DNA of 64,000 bases. It comes from Bufo bufo. Lineage: Eukaryota; Chordata; Amphibia; Anura; Bufonidae. Position 1 is the stretch's first letter. Each line of letters starts with the position of its first letter. The notes under the pieces were generated by a model that saw only the letters and a list, made by a program, of their open reading frames with translations, was not told the origin of the DNA and searched no databases. A program made the position numbers and the translations under genes. Of the stretch, positions 1 through 12,869 are shown piece after piece. Where the stretch lies: contig NC_053390.1 in assembly GCF_905171765.1 (NCBI RefSeq), forward strand, positions 212,293,359 through 212,357,358, written 5' to 3'.

Positions 1-286
1 CGCTGCATTTACACACAGCGATCTCCTCCAGAGTATGGAGAGGAGCTGTCGCTAATGCCATCGCGCGTCCCCATACTGAATCGTTGTTTGCCAGCAGCAG
101 ATTGTGTTTTCCCAGCATGATCTACTGCCGGCAAACAACGATTTTTGTGTGTGCACAAATGATTGGATTATCCGATGAACAAGCTTGTTCATCGGGTTAT
201 CGGCGGTTACATGGGCTGAGAATCCTAAAGATAAAGGGCCTTTAACACTACAGAATCTTCCTCGGGTTTCTGAACAATACATACTT
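1..286. repeat. Unclassified interspersed repeat fragment
   Basis: No gene is visible. Short self-complementary stretches (for example around 95-102 and 134-141, giving a tgccggcaaacaacg-type stem) and the ending 'aaagggcctttaa' resemble low-copy MITE debris. The class cannot be determined from the sequence alone. Confidence 0.3.
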
Positions 287-674
287 AAAGGGTTTTCTCA
301 CTTCAGCAAATAACATTTATCATGTAGACAAAGTCAATACAAGGCACTTACTAATGTATTGTGATGGTCCATATTGCTTTTTTGCCGGCTGGATTAATTT
401 TTCCATCACATTATACACAGCTCGTTTCCATTGGTGGCCATGCTTGCACACTATAGGAAAAAGCGCCAGCCTCTCTGGTGGTCGGGACCGCGGTAGTAAT
501 GTAAAAGCACGACTAACGCTGCTGGATAGTCATAACCACAGAAATGAGAAGTGTATAATTTGATGGAAAAATGAATCTAGCCAGCAAAGGAAACAATATG
601 GCCAATCACAATAAGTGCCTTGTATAAACTTTCTCTACATGATAAATGCAATTTGCTGAAGTGAGACAACCCTT
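287..674. mobile_element. Fold-back MITE with ~90-bp inverted repeats
   Basis: The first ~90 bases (from 'aaagggttttctcacttcag') return as the reverse complement at about 582-674 (ending 'ctgaagtgagacaaccc'), with scattered differences. No coding capacity. The short length, long terminal inverted repeats and A/T flanks fit a non-autonomous DNA transposon; the superfamily is uncertain. Confidence 0.75.
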
Positions 675-1140
675 TGCTAGGTCTTTGCATAAAAATTTCA
701 TGAGTTAATAAAACTTCCACATTCATATAAAGAGTTAGTTATTTTTGTTGCAGGGCTAACATGCTGCTCCTCAACATTGAATGTATCAGGTTTAAGTTCA
801 TGAGTCCTGCGATTCTAGTTTGGTGTCTGGCAACGGTGCCCACTATGGATGCCTAAGTTGGTCAGCAGTCCTCAGAAGGCAAAGCTTTTCCTGGGTATCT
901 GATCAGCAGTTCTAATCCACACTGCTAGATGAAAAAGCACAGAGGGGAGACACACATGCATTGTACTAGATAAAGAATGTCAAACCTACTTCTTTATTTT
1001 ACTTACAGGATCACAACTTGAATAACTCCATGTTGAATTAAGATCTGTTTACAGATGTTGCCAAACACCAGATTCTCAAGGGTGTTTTTGTTGTGAAAAT
1101 GAAGGCTAAGATTTTTCCGAAACGTGTATGTATGTATCTA
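675..1140. other. Non-coding stretch, nothing recognised
   Basis: No convincing ORF, repeat structure or RNA gene was seen. It is ordinary A/T-rich intronic or intergenic sequence. Confidence 0.4.
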
Positions 1141-1175
1141 TGTATGTATATGTGTGTGTGTGTGTGTGTGTATAT
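1141..1175. repeat. (TATG)/(TG)n microsatellite
   Basis: A short TATG run passes into TG repeats and stops where the Tc1 element begins. A matching GT run resumes on the other side at 2767. Confidence 0.85.
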
Positions 1176-2766
1176 ACACACATGTACATAAATATTGGGA
1201 CATCAACACAATTCTAAAATTTTTGGCTCTATACACCACCATAATGGATTTGAAATGAACAAGATATGCTTTAACTGCATATGGTCAACTTTAATTTGAG
1301 GGTATTTACATCCAAATCAGGTGAACGGTGTAGGAATTACAACAGTTTGCATATGTGCCTCCCACTTGTTAAGGAACCAAAAGTAATGGGACAATTGGCT
1401 TCTCAGCTGTTCCATGGCCAGGTGTCTGTTATTCCCTCATTATCCCAATTACAATGAGCAGATAAAAGGTCCAGAGTTCATTTTAAGTGTGCCATTTGCA
1501 TTTGGAATCTGTTGCTGTCAACTCTCAAGATGAGATTCAAAGAGCTGTCACTATCGGTGAAGCAAGCCATCATTAGGCTGAAATAACAAAACAAACCCAT
1601 CAGAGAGATAGCAAAAACATTAGGCTTGGCCAAAACAACTGTTTGGAACATTCTTAAAATGAAGGAACGCATCGGTGAGCTCAGCAACACCAAAAGACCC
1701 GGAAGACCACGGAAAACAACTGTGGTGGATGACTGAAGAATTCTTTCCCTGGTGAAGAAAACACCCTTCACAACAGTTGGCCAGATCAAGAACACTCTCA
1801 AGGAGGTAGGTCTATGTGTGTCAAAGTCAACAATCAAGAGAAGACTTCACCAGAGTGAAACCATTGTACACAAGATGTAAACCATTGGTGAGCCTTAAAA
1901 ACAGGAAGGCCAGATTAGAGTTTGCCAAACGACATTTAAAAAAGCCTTCACAGTTCTGGAACAACATCCTATGGACAGATGAGACCAAGATCAACTTGTA
2001 CCAGAGTGATGGGAAGAGAAGAGTATGGAGAAGGAAAGGAACTGCTCATGATCCTAAGCATACCACCTCATCAGTGAAGCATGGTGGTGGTAGTGTCATG
2101 GCGTAGGCATGTATGGCTGCCAATGGAACTTGTTCTCTTGTATTTATTGATGTGACTGCTGACAAAAGCAGCAGGATGAATTCTGAAGTGTTTCGGGCAA
2201 TATTATCTGCTCATATTCAGCCAAATGCTTCAGAACTCATTGGATGCGCTTCACAGTGCAGATGGGCAATGACCCAAAGCATACTGCAAAAGCAACCAAA
2301 GAGTTTTTTAAGGGAAAGAAGTGGAATGTTCTGAAATGGCCAAGTCAATCACCTGACCTGAATCCGATTTGAGCATGCATTTAACTTGCTGAAGACAAAA
2401 CTGAAGGGAAAATGCCCCAAGAACAAGCAGGAACTGAAGACACTTGCAGTAGAGGCCTGGCAGAGCATCACCAGGGATGAAATCCAGTGTCTGGTGATGT
2501 ATATGCATTCCAGACTTCAGGCTGTAATTGACTGCAAAGGATTTGCAAGCAAGTATTAAAAAGTGAAAGTTTGATTTATGATGATTATTCTGTCCCTTAA
2601 CAAGTGGGAGGCACATATGCAAACTGTTGTAATTCCTACACCTTTCACCTGACAGTCTGCAGTTAAAGCATAGCTTGGTCGTTTTTATTTCAAATCCATT
2701 GTGGTGGTGTATAGAGCCAGAAATCTTAGAATTGTGTCGATATCCCAATATTTATGGACCTGACTG
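1175..2766 (+). mobile_element. Tc1-like DNA transposon (copy 1), inactive
   Basis: About 200-bp terminal inverted repeats are visible. 'cataaatattgggacatc' near 1186 matches the reverse complement of the sequence before 2766, and the block around 'gtaggaattacaacagtttg' occurs at about 1328 and inverted near 2630. The right end (ggacctgactg) is better preserved than the left. It encloses a broken DDE transposase and lies within a TG-rich microsatellite. The layout (~1.6 kb, long inverted repeats, one ORF) is standard for vertebrate Tc1/mariner. Confidence 0.87.
1530..2559 (+). pseudogene. Tc1-like transposase pseudogene (copy 1)
   Basis: Begins at ATG 1530 (MRFKELSLSVKQAII) with a helix-turn-helix DNA-binding region followed by a GRPRK linker. 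Then comes the DDE domain: FWNNILWTDETKINLYQ carries the first catalytic Asp, followed by KHGGGSVM and a degenerate second Asp block near 2270. Stops interrupt it early (at about 1582 and 1732) and at about 2103, and frame is lost after about 2230, so no functional enzyme is made. The family's role is cut-and-paste transposition at TA dinucleotides. Identification is secure from motif order; it is clearly dead. Confidence 0.87.
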
Positions 2767-2778
2767 TGTGTGTGTGTA

Positions 2779-2809
<31 letters not shown>

Positions 2810-2811
2810 TA
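2767..2811. repeat. (GT)n/(TA)n microsatellite
   Basis: GT repeats pass into TA repeats next to the right end of the Tc1 element. It is probably the other half of the microsatellite that the transposon split. Confidence 0.85.
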
Positions 2812-3198
2812 GTTCTGGTGCCAGAGCTATTGCTGAAAAGCTGACTAGAGGGGGTTCAGGGTGTCAGAACCCTGCCGATCAGATATTGAGGGCCCTGAGG
2901 ATAGCCAATTAGTATAAAAATCTTCAACAATCCATATAAGATTGCCATACACAAAAATTTAGTATGGACCAGAATGTGAAGAGTCAATCATACATCGGAC
3001 CATTTATACAAGCAATCTGACCATCAACATGCCAGAATAAACTGGCAGATCAGGGCAATAGGTACAAAAAAAAAATAGTCACTCTTGTGCAAAGTGGCAA
3101 ATGACAACCATAGTTAAAGGGGTTATCCAATACCTATAATTCTCTCTCTCTCCCCCCCCCCCCCCCCATATGCCCTGGCCCCTCACACAGATTGTACT
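2812..3198. other. Non-coding; contains a (TC)n(C)n tract
   Basis: No gene seen. A simple TC run followed by about 17 C lies at about 3141-3168. 'ttaaaggggttatccaatacc' at 3115 resembles the end motif of TTAA-type frog MITEs, but no partner end was found nearby. Confidence 0.4.
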
Positions 3199-3657
3199 TA
3201 AAGGGAACCTGTCATCAACTTAATGCTGACCACACTGGGGGCAGCATAAAATAGTGACATAAATGCTGATTTCAGCGGTGTGTCACTCATGAGATAAAAG
3301 TTAGTAGTTGCCGAAAACCAGCATCATAATCATTACAACCCAGGCCTTGAGAAGAGTCAAATCTACCTGAAAAGAGTCATGGTTATTCATAATCTCCTGC
3401 TCTCTCACCTATCTGCTGAGTGCTGATGGAAAACTAGGTAGAAGACTGTCAGTCATCAGCAGGTGGTCAGGAGAGCAGGAATTTATGAATAACCATGACT
3501 CTTCTCAGGTGGCCGTGACTCTTTTCCAGGCCCAGTCTGCAATGATTGTGATGTTGGTTCTCGGCAACCACTTACTTTTAACTTATAAATGACAGACCGC
3601 TGAAATCAACTCACCTGTCTCTACTTTATGCTGCCGTTAGTATCGGTTCCCTTTTTA
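3199..3657. mobile_element. Fold-back MITE, 'aaagggaacctgtca' type
   Basis: Starts 'aaagggaacctgtcatc' and ends '...atcggttccctttt'. The halves are complementary across a centre near 3430: 'gagtcatggttattcata' at about 3375 pairs with 'tatgaataaccatgactc' at about 3485. No coding capacity. Confidence 0.75.
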
Positions 3658-4171
3658 ACTTGCTTCCCGACACCTGTCGCTTCTGATGCCGGCACCTTTC
3701 TGTGCCTGTTCTGTGATTAGAGCCGCACCTGGTTTTCATTCAAAATCACTGATGGAAATCACTGACCAAAACACTGACCTGTGAATGAGGCATAACTTTG
3801 AGGTGGACACACATGCTCAGTTCCATCCTTCAACTGCCACCAGCCATTTCTACTGTTAGAAGCTGAGACAGTTACAGCAGAAGGACACACCCTGTGAGCT
3901 GTGGTAGGCAGAGAGTTGCAGCAAGAAGGACACCCTGGGCTTCTAGCCTGAAGAAAATCTAGCAAACCAATTGGGACAATGACTAGAGAGATCTCTGGAC
4001 CTCACTTTATTAGAAAAAGATTGTCATGTATTATATGATGTCCATTTTTATTAAAGCTTTTTCATGGTGTAATTTTTTTTCACATCTGTGTTACAGACTT
4101 TTAATGAAATCTGTTGAGATCCAGCATGGTTTGACAGCACGAATAATGCCACCCATGCTGTGAAATCAGCC
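3658..4171. other. Non-coding stretch
   Basis: No gene or clear repeat structure. Only short chance ORFs are present. Confidence 0.35.
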
Positions 4172-4338
4172 TTAGGGTCCATTCACACGTCCGTGGCGCA
4201 TGCGCAAACCGGCATTAATACATCTCTATGGAAATGAATACCGAATATGGCAATTGTGGTATTGTTCCGGGATTTCGGCCGGAAAAAATACAACAGCAAG
4301 CTGCTGTATTTTTTGTCCAGTCAAATACCATACAAGGG
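4172..4338. mobile_element. Left part of a MITE split by the L1-type LINE
   Basis: Begins TTAGGGTCCATTCACAC. The sequence stops at the target duplication 4323-4338 and appears to resume at 13932-14098, ending in 'gtgtgaaagtaccctaa'. The ends are similar inverted repeats of the 'ctactttcacactag' kind seen at 35988, 53018 and 60802. The pairing of the two parts is inferred from the LINE duplication. Confidence 0.55.
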
Positions 4339-4606
4339 GCTTCGGTGTTCGTGCAGTAGAGGATGAGCGGGCTGCAGTGCGCAGGTGCGGATTGCTTCCA
4401 GTACCTGCAGTCTCTGGTCACTGATTTCCAGGACACGGACAGTACAGCTTGTTCAGGGGGGGGCGTGGCCAACTGCCGGCATGAGAGCACGCGTTTGAGA
4501 GCAGCTCCGCTTACCCTCTGTAATCCTGCTCCATCCTGACAAACTGCCGACTCCAGGCACAGAGTGGACGGTGTGTAAACGCAGGAGAAGACCCCGCACA
4601 CTGACG

Positions 4607-5517
4607 ATGGGGCCTAACAAGAAACAGACAGCGGCGGAGAGGCTAAAAGAATTCGCCAGGTTTGAGGCCCAAAATGGCGCCGCGACCGCATCGCCATTGC
4701 GCGCGGCGGTCACCCGGGGACAGGCCGCTCAGCAGGCAGAGGCCGAGGAACCCACCGAGCCTGAATTCACCCTCAATGCTGCATATGACCAGCTGCTGGT
4801 GGCGATTTCATCATGCCAGTCCTCGCTCACTGGGAAGCTAGAGGAGGTGAGAGTTGATGTCAGCTTGCTCCGCCATGACATGCAACAATTGCGGGATCGG
4901 GTCAAGACCACCGAGGACAGTGTATCAGCCCTGGAAGATCTGACCAGACCGATTGAAGGGAGAGTGCAAGACCTGGAGAGATCTGTGGGTCAGTGGCAAC
5001 AGAAGTGCGATGACCTGGAGAATAGATTGCGTCGCAATAATGTGAGGATCTTGGGCCTACCTGAGAAAGCTGAGGGCAGAGATCCGGCGGCGTTCCTGGA
5101 GACCTGGTTCAAGAGCAGTTCCCTGAGGCACCGTTTACTCCTGCTTATGCAGTAGAGAGAGCTCATCGTGTTCCAGCCAGACAACCACCACCTGGGGCTC
5201 CCCCAAGACCACTTCTGGCGCGTCTTTTGAATTGGAGGGATCGTGACCTTCTTCTTAGTCAAGCCAGGCACAAGCAAGATATAAGGCACGACAATGCAAG
5301 GATCTCCCTTTTTCCGGATTTCTCGGCGGATCTCCAGAAGAGAAGGGCCACGTTTGTAGCGGTCAAACGCCGCCTCCGGGAGCTAAATTTACAGTACTCT
5401 ATGGCCTATCCAGCTCGCCTTAGAGTAATAGATGGCGACAAGACCGTCTTCTTTAATGATCCCAGGAAGGCTGAGGACTGGGCCTCGAGGATGGCCGCGC
5501 GCCCTTCTCCGCGCTGA
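4607..5517 (+). pseudogene. L1-type ORF1 (RNA-binding protein), frameshifted
   Basis: The likely start is ATG 4607 (MGPNKKQTAAERL). The first ~165 codons give a basic N terminus, a heptad-rich coiled coil (around VRVDVSLLRHDMQQLRDRV), and the start of an RRM-like domain (NRLRRNNVRILGLPE). A one-base frameshift near 5110 moves the rest into another frame: FPEAPFTPAYAVERAHRV, NWRDRD, then the C-terminal domain to MAARPSPR and a stop at 5517. Order and length (~300 aa) match L1 ORF1 proteins, which trimerise and bind the LINE RNA in the cytoplasmic RNP. The shift makes this copy a pseudogene. Confidence 0.87.
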
Positions 5518-8500
5518 TTTGCCCACCGTTCACACAGCAAGTATTATCTGTTCCTTTATGTCTCCTATGAGTGGGACGTGTTTAGAGACTCCCTGACTTT
5601 ATTGCGAGTTTTAAGGGTTTTACGCCATGTTATAAAAGGCCACATTATCTTGCAGGCCTCAGGAGACGGCTAGCCCTATCCACAGGGATCTCTACGATTT
5701 TTATCCGGGGACGCTATACCAACATGTTCCATTCTATTAATTTAATGATGGCAGTTTTCATGATATAGATGTAATGAGGGAAGGGGCATTACCTGTGTGG
5801 TATTAACAACCATCTACACCATACAGGTCCCCGAGTTTAGGACCATTCAGTTAGTTGGTCCGGTACCTGACACACTCAGGTCATTCATGTTATTGTTATA
5901 TGTTATGTTATTGCACGCTCATGTATACTCGTATCAAGTATGGCCAAATTTCTTCAACTTATTTGCAGGGAGATTGTTGTATTGGAGAATCCAGGTGTAC
6001 GCACTGATGACGCACAAATTGTATAAGGGGATATATGTCCTTGATTCAGCAATTTCATCATTATGGCCCCCTTAAGAGTCATGTCATGGAATGTCAGAGG
6101 CTTGGGAGACCCTAAGAAGAGGATTGCAGTATTCTCTCAGATTCGGTCTTTTAACCCTCACATACTGGGACTTCAAGAAACCCACCTCACCCCGGAAACG
6201 GGAAATAGGCTTAAAAAACCCTGGGCCCAACATCTATTTAGCGCTTGCGGCAGTGCACACTCCAGAGGAGTAGCAATCCTGTTTCATAGAAGTCTTAGGT
6301 GTGAGATTCATCACTCTATGGTTGATCCAGGAGGTCAATACATTTTCATATTTGCTCATATCGACTGTGTCCCCTATGTAATTGTTAATTTGTATAATTC
6401 ACCCCCTGCATCTCTCTCCCTGCTGCAGTCAGTCGTAGGTTTCGTGACTCATTACCCCACTGCTCGCTTCTTGTGTATGGGAGACTTTAACCAGGCGATG
6501 AGCGAGGACTTGGATAGATTTAGGGGGAGGAGTGGTGAAAATACGTCCCTCGCTAGGATCTCTCAGGAGATGGGATGGATAGACATGTGGAGGGCTAGGA
6601 ATCCACATACCAGAGAATATTCTTGTTTCACACCCTCTAGAGGCGCTCTATCTAGAATAGACTACCTGTTTGGCAACTCCATAGTGTATACAGACCTGGT
6701 GGACATTCATCATGGACCGCAGGGGCCCTCTGACCATGCCCCGGTGTTAGCTGAGCTGGAATCCTCTAACTCTCCTAGACTTGGCAGTAAAATGCATGTC
6801 CACCCTTTTTGGCTCACCCTATTTGGCCCAACAGACAGAGTCCCTGATCAGTTGAAGGTGTTTTTTGAGGTCCAGAATGCTTCCACTGATCCCTTATTAT
6901 TGTGGGAGACATTGAAGGCGTATCTTAGAGGTTGCCTCAAGTCCTCCATTTCATATGTCAAGAGAGAAGCGCTGCATAAGGAGGAGGAACTACTTGCTAG
7001 TTGCAAGGTCGCTGAGAGGGAGTTCACTGAGTCCCCCACGGAGGAGCATAGAGTTGAGTGGATGTCTAAGGGTAGACAATACATGTTGCACTTAGAAGAA
7101 AAGAGCAAAAGAAAACTTTTCTTCCTTAAACAACAGGCGTTTGAGACAGGCAACCAGGCAGGGAAACTATTTGCCCATATAGCACGTGCCAACACTATGG
7201 CTCCACCAGTACTTTGCCTAAGGGAGACTGATGGACGCATAGTGGAGACGATTCAAGATATATTAAAATACCTCCATGCTTTCTATGCGGATCTATACAG
7301 GTCGGCGGCCAACTACACTGAGCAGGATCTAGTATCATACCTTAGTGAAGTTTCCTACCCTAGACTAAATGATCTGGATAAGGGTATCATGGAGCAGGAT
7401 ATTACTCTCGAGGAGGTGGAAAGAGCTATCATGGACTTGCCTTCAGGAAAGGCCCCTGGTCCGGATGGCATCCCAGTGGAGGTGTATTCTAGGTACAAGG
7501 AGGATCTGAGCCCGCAGTTGCTGAGGCTGTATAGGGCTGCGCACTCCGGCGGATTACTGCCGGAATCAATGTACGATTCCTCCATTGTTGTGATATTAAA
7601 ACCCGGCAAGCATCCGCTGGACTGTGGATCTTATCGTCCAATTTCGCTTCTGAACTTGGATTATAAAATCCTGACTAGGATTCTAGCTAACAGATTGAAC
7701 AAGGTGATAACATCCGTGATTCACTCTGATCAATCAGGTTTTATGCCAGGGAGATCCACCTCGGATAACATCAGGAGAGCGCAAGTGATTGCGCAGGTGG
7801 GTGTTGCAGAGGGAGCAAAGTGGGCATTAGCCTCTCCAGACACGGCTAAAGCTTTTGATTCCCTAGAGTGGCCCTTCTTAATAGCTGTGCTGAGGAGCTT
7901 TGGCTTCGGTCCCAATTTTATTAGATGGATTGGTATACTTTATAATAACCCCTCTGTAAGTATTCAGCCTAATGGCTCATACTCTGAAAATATTTCTTTA
8001 CATAGGGGAACTAGGCAGGGATGCCCGCTCTCACCTCTTTTGTTCGCAATAGCGATAGAACACCTGGCAATAAGAATTAGACAGGATCCAGTATACACAG
8101 GGGTGTCAGTGGGAGGCAGGGAGGATAGAATAGGATTGTATGCGGATGACCTGATCCTGTTTGTCTGACCCGGAAGTGTCCCTTCCAAGACCGATCGAGG
8201 TCATTGCGTCCTTCGGGCGATACTCGGGCCTACTCATAAACTGGGGAAAGTCTGCCATCATGCCTCTATGGGCACACGACTGGCCGGAATGCCATCACAA
8301 TTTACCTGTAGTTGATAGGTTCAAATATCTTGGGGTAGTGATCACTAAGGTACCGCAGCTCTCCTATACCTTGAATATTGAGCCCCTAGAAACAATGTTC
8401 CAAGATAAAATGAAAACGTGGGAGTCTCTTCCATTGTCAGCTATGGGAAGACTAAATCTGGTGAAAATGGTTCTGTTACCCAAGGGTTTATACCTGTTGT

Positions 8501-9408
8501 CTCATGCCTGCACCCCGATTCCCCAAGGATTCTTTAAACGCATTCACGCACTGATCACTGCCTTTGTCTGGGGTAAGGCCAGGAGGAAGCTCTCACTCCC
8601 GGTCCTTCAAAGGTCAAAACTGCAAGGAGGTGCTGCCCTTCCTGACTTTTTTTCTATACTTCATAGCTAGTCAGTTGAGATTTTTGAGGTGCTGGGTTAC
8701 TGAGGCTCCAAGGTCCAATGCGGAATCTTATTTGCATGAGCATCTGCAGGTTTCCACATTATGGCCCGTATTAGAAGGTTCTGGACATTTACAAAAGTGC
8801 ACTCTTCCAATTCACAAACTAGCCCACCAGATATGGCAGGCGTCCAAGTTAAATACGTATAAAGATTTACCTAGTGAGATCTCCATTTGGGATAACTGCA
8901 TGTTCCCCCATTTATCACGGTTAGAAGGGGTATCGGAGTGGAGGAGATACGGGATTCAAGTATTGGGGGATATATATGAGGGAGGCCAGCTGATCACTTT
9001 CTCTCAAATCCAAGACAAATTTCTGGTACCGCGTACCCTTTTTTATAGGTACCTTCAGCTGCGACATGCACTTCAAGCCCAATTTCGGGGTGGAAATAGA
9101 AGCATATCTAAGTACCCTATCATTGGGATTCTGAGATCCCAGGGCCCTAGAGGGATAGTATCAGTTCTTTACACTCATTTGCTTGATTGTCGTATGTTGG
9201 TAACCCCGTTGGCTGTCGAGGGCAGGTGGAAAATGCTCATACCTTCCTTGACTTCTGAGGAGAGGGAGGAGGCTCTGATAGCTCCAACTAGAGTGTCCCC
9301 TTCTATTAACAACAGAATGATTCAGCTCTTTATTCTACACCATGGGTGTCAAACATGCGGCCCGCAATGAATATCTTTGCGGCCCGGCAAAGATATTCAT
9401 TGCTCTGG

Positions 9409-9937
9409 TTACGCTTCCATAGCAGGCAGAGCGGACGGCACCAGTAACGTCACTCACTGACGTCGCGCGTCTGCTCCGCCTGCTTCATTCATAAAGTGGG
9501 CGGAGCAGGCGCCAGTGAGTGACGTTACTGCTGCCGTCCGCTCTGCCTGCTATTGAAGCTTAAGTAAGTGCTTTATTTATAAACGTGAATCCTTATCCTG
9601 TTATTAAGTTGAACTAACGCTGCCCTCTCCCATGTTCCCATGTTCCCCTGTATCCCCATAGCACTTACTTAAGCTTCAATAGCAGGCAGAGCGGACGGCA
9701 GCAGTAACGTCACTCACTGACGTCGAGCGCCTGCTCCGCCCACTTTATGAATGAAGCAGGCGGAGCAGACGCGCGACGTCAGTGAGTGACGTTACTGGTG
9801 CCGTCCGCTCTGCCTGCTATGGAAGCGTGTTCGTAAGTGCTGTGGGGATACAGGGGAACATGGGAACATGGGAGAGCGCAGCGTTAGTTCAACTTAATAA
9901 CAGGATAAGGATTCACGTTTATAAATACTTCGGTGAG
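9409..9937. repeat. Double palindrome / inverted duplication cassette in the hAT element
   Basis: About 9411-9560 is itself a palindrome (gcaggcagagcggacggca ... tgccgtccgctctgcctgc), and about 9670-9829 is a second copy inverted relative to it. The ~100 bp after the first (9561-9664, with 'gtgaatccttatcctgttat') recurs inverted after the second (9836-9937). The order is palindrome, B, palindrome', B'. It includes GC-rich blocks with repeated 'cgtcactcactgacgtc' motifs. No coding function is evident. Confidence 0.88.
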
Positions 9938-9995
9938 CAGAGGGCCGGTGTATTGGGGGACACTGTTATTAGGGGGATCTGTGGATGACATATAG

Positions 9996-12869
9996 CAGTG
10001 TCATCCACAGATCCCCCCCCCCCATAACAGTTCCATCCACAGATCCCCCCACCTCATAACAATGCCATCCACAGATATCCCACCCCATAGCAGTACCATC
10101 CACAGATATCCCACCCCATAACAGTTCCATCCACAGATCCCCCACCTCATAACAATGCCATCCACAGATCCCCCATAACAGCACCATCCACAGATCCCCC
10201 ACCCCATAACAATGCCATCCACAGATCCCCCCCACCCCATAACAATGCCATCCACAGATATCCCACCCCATAACAGTGCCATCCACAGATCCCCCATAAC
10301 AGTGCCATCCACAGATCCCCCATAACAGTGCCATCCACAGATCCCCCATAACAGTGCCATCCACAGATCCCCCATAACAGTGCCATCCACAGATCCCCCA
10401 TAACAGTGCCATCCACAGATCCCCCATAACAGTGCCATCCACAGATCCCCCATAACAGTGCCATCCACAGATCCCCCATAACAGTGCCATCCACAGATCC
10501 CCCATAACAGTGCCATCCACAGATCCCCCATAACAGTGCCATCCACAGATCCCCCATAACAGTGCCATCCACAGATCCCCCATAACAGTGCCATCCACAG
10601 ATCCCCCATAACAGTGCCATCCACAGATCCCCCATAACAGTGCCATCCACAGATCCCCCATAACAGTGCCATCCACAGATCCCCCATAACAGTGCCATCC
10701 ACAGATCCCCCATAACAGTGCCATCCACAGATCCCCCATAACAGTGCCATCCACAGATCCCCCATAACAGTGCCATCCACAGATCCCCCATAACAGTGCC
10801 ATCCACAGATCCCCCATAACAGTGCCATCCACAGATCCCCCATAACAGTGCCATCCACAGATCCCCCATAACAGTACCATCCACAGATCCCCCATAACAG
10901 TGCCATCCACAGATCCCCCATAACAGTGCCATCCACAGATCCCCCATAACTGTGCCATCCACAGATCCCCCATAACTGTGCCATCCACAGATCCCCCATA
11001 ACTGTGCCATCCACAGATCCCCCATAACTGTGCCATCCACAGATCCCCCATAACTGTGCCATCCACAGATCCCCCATAACTGTGCCATCCACAGATCCCC
11101 CATAACTGTGCCATCCACAGATCCCCCATAACTGTGCCATCCACAGATCCCCCATAACTGTGCCATCCACAGATCCCCCATAACTGTGCCATCCACAGAT
11201 CCCCCATAACTGTGCCATCCACAGATCCCCCATAACTGTGCCATCCACAGATCCCCCATAACTGTGCCATCCACAGATCCCCCATAACTGTGCCATCCAC
11301 AGATCCCCCATAACTGTGCCATCCACAGATCCCCCATAACTGTGCCATCCACAGATCCCCCATAACTGTGCCATCCACAGATCCCCCATAACTGTGCCAT
11401 CCACAGATCCCCCATAACTGTGCCATCCACAGATCCCCCATAACTGTGCCATCCACAGATCCCCCATAACTGTGCCATCCACAGATCCCCCATAACTGTG
11501 CCATCCACAGATCCCCCATAACTGTGCCATCCACAGATCCCCCATAACAGTGCCATCCACAGATCCCCCATAACTGTGCCATCCACAGATCCCCCACAAC
11601 CGTGCCATCCACAGATCCCCCATAACTGTGCCATCCACAGATCCCCCATAACTGTGCCATCCACAGATCCCCCATAACTGTGCCATCCACAGATCCCCCA
11701 TAACTGTGCCATCCACAGATCCCCCATAACTGTGCCATCCACAGATCCCCCATAACTGTGCCATCCACAGGTCCCCCATAACTGTGCCATCCACAGGTCC
11801 CCCATAACTGTGCCATCCACAGGTCCCCCATAACTGTGCCATCCACAGGTCCCCCATAACTGTGCCATCCACAGGTCCCCCATAACTGTGCCATCCACAG
11901 GTCCCCCATAACTGTGCCATCCACAGGTCCCCCATAACTGTGCCATCCACAGGTCCCCCATAACTGTGCCATCCACAGGTCCCCCATAACTGTGCCATCC
12001 ACAGGTCCCCCATAACTGTGCCATCCACAGGTCCCCCATAACTGTGCCATCCACAGGTCCCCCATAACTGTGCCATCCACAGGTCCCCCATAACTGTGCC
12101 ATCCACAGGTCCCCCATAACTGTGCCATCCACAGGTCCCCCATAACTGTGCCATCCACAGGTCCCCCATAACTGTGCCATCCACAGGTCCCCCATAACTG
12201 TGCCATCCACAGGTCCCCCATAACTGTGCCATCCACAGGTCCCCCATAACTGTGCCATCCACAGGTCCCCCATAACTGTGCCATCCACAGGTCCCCCATA
12301 ACTGTGCCATCCACAGGTCCCCCATAACTGTGCCATCCACAGGTCCCCCATAACTGTGCCATCCACAGGTCCCCCATAACTGTGCCATCCACAGGTCCCC
12401 CATAACTGTGCCATCCACAGGTCCCCCATAACTGTGCCATCCACAGGTCCCCCATAACTGTGCCATCCACAGGTCCCCCATAACTGTGCCATCCACAGGT
12501 CCCCCATAACTGTGCCATCCACAGGTCCCCCATAACTGTGCCATCCACAGGTCCCCCATAACTGTGCCATCCACAGGTCCCCCATAACTGTGCCATCCAC
12601 AGGTCCCCCATAACTGTGCCATCCACAGGTCCCCCATAACTGTGCCATCCACAGGTCCCCCATAACTGTGCCATCCACAGGTCCCCCATAACTGTGCCAT
12701 CCACAGGTCCCCCATAACTGTGCCATCCACAGGTCCCCCATAACTGTGCCATCCACAGGTCCCCCATAACTGTGCCATCCACAGGTCCCCCATAACTGTG
12801 CCATCCACAGGTCCCCCATAACTGTGCCATCCACAGGTCCCCCATAACTGTGCCATCCACAGGTCCCCC
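9996..12869. repeat. 26-bp minisatellite, about 110 tandem copies
   Basis: The core unit reads gatcccccataac, then a/t, then gtgccatccaca (26 bp). The first ~270 bp is irregular, with longer spacers such as 'accccataac'. From about 10270 the array is very regular and falls into blocks: 'cagtgcc...agatc' units to about 10948, 'ctgtgcc...agatc' units to about 11768, and 'ctgtgcc...aggtc' units to the end. Isolated reversals occur (for example near 11549), and there is one double variant near 11596. The unit has no stop codon in any - strand frame, and 26 is not a multiple of 3. All three - frames therefore stay open for 2.7-2.9 kb and encode a repeated 26-residue peptide. This is a by-product of the repeat, not evidence of a gene. 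Confidence 0.97.

Noticed and set aside
4571..4606. Upstream ATG for LINE 1 ORF1 at 4571
   Set aside because: The short Arg-rich extension is not typical, and MGPNKK at 4607 fits better; the evidence is limited.
9996..12869. CRISPR-like array
   Set aside because: The units are contiguous with no unique spacers, and the context is a vertebrate transposon.
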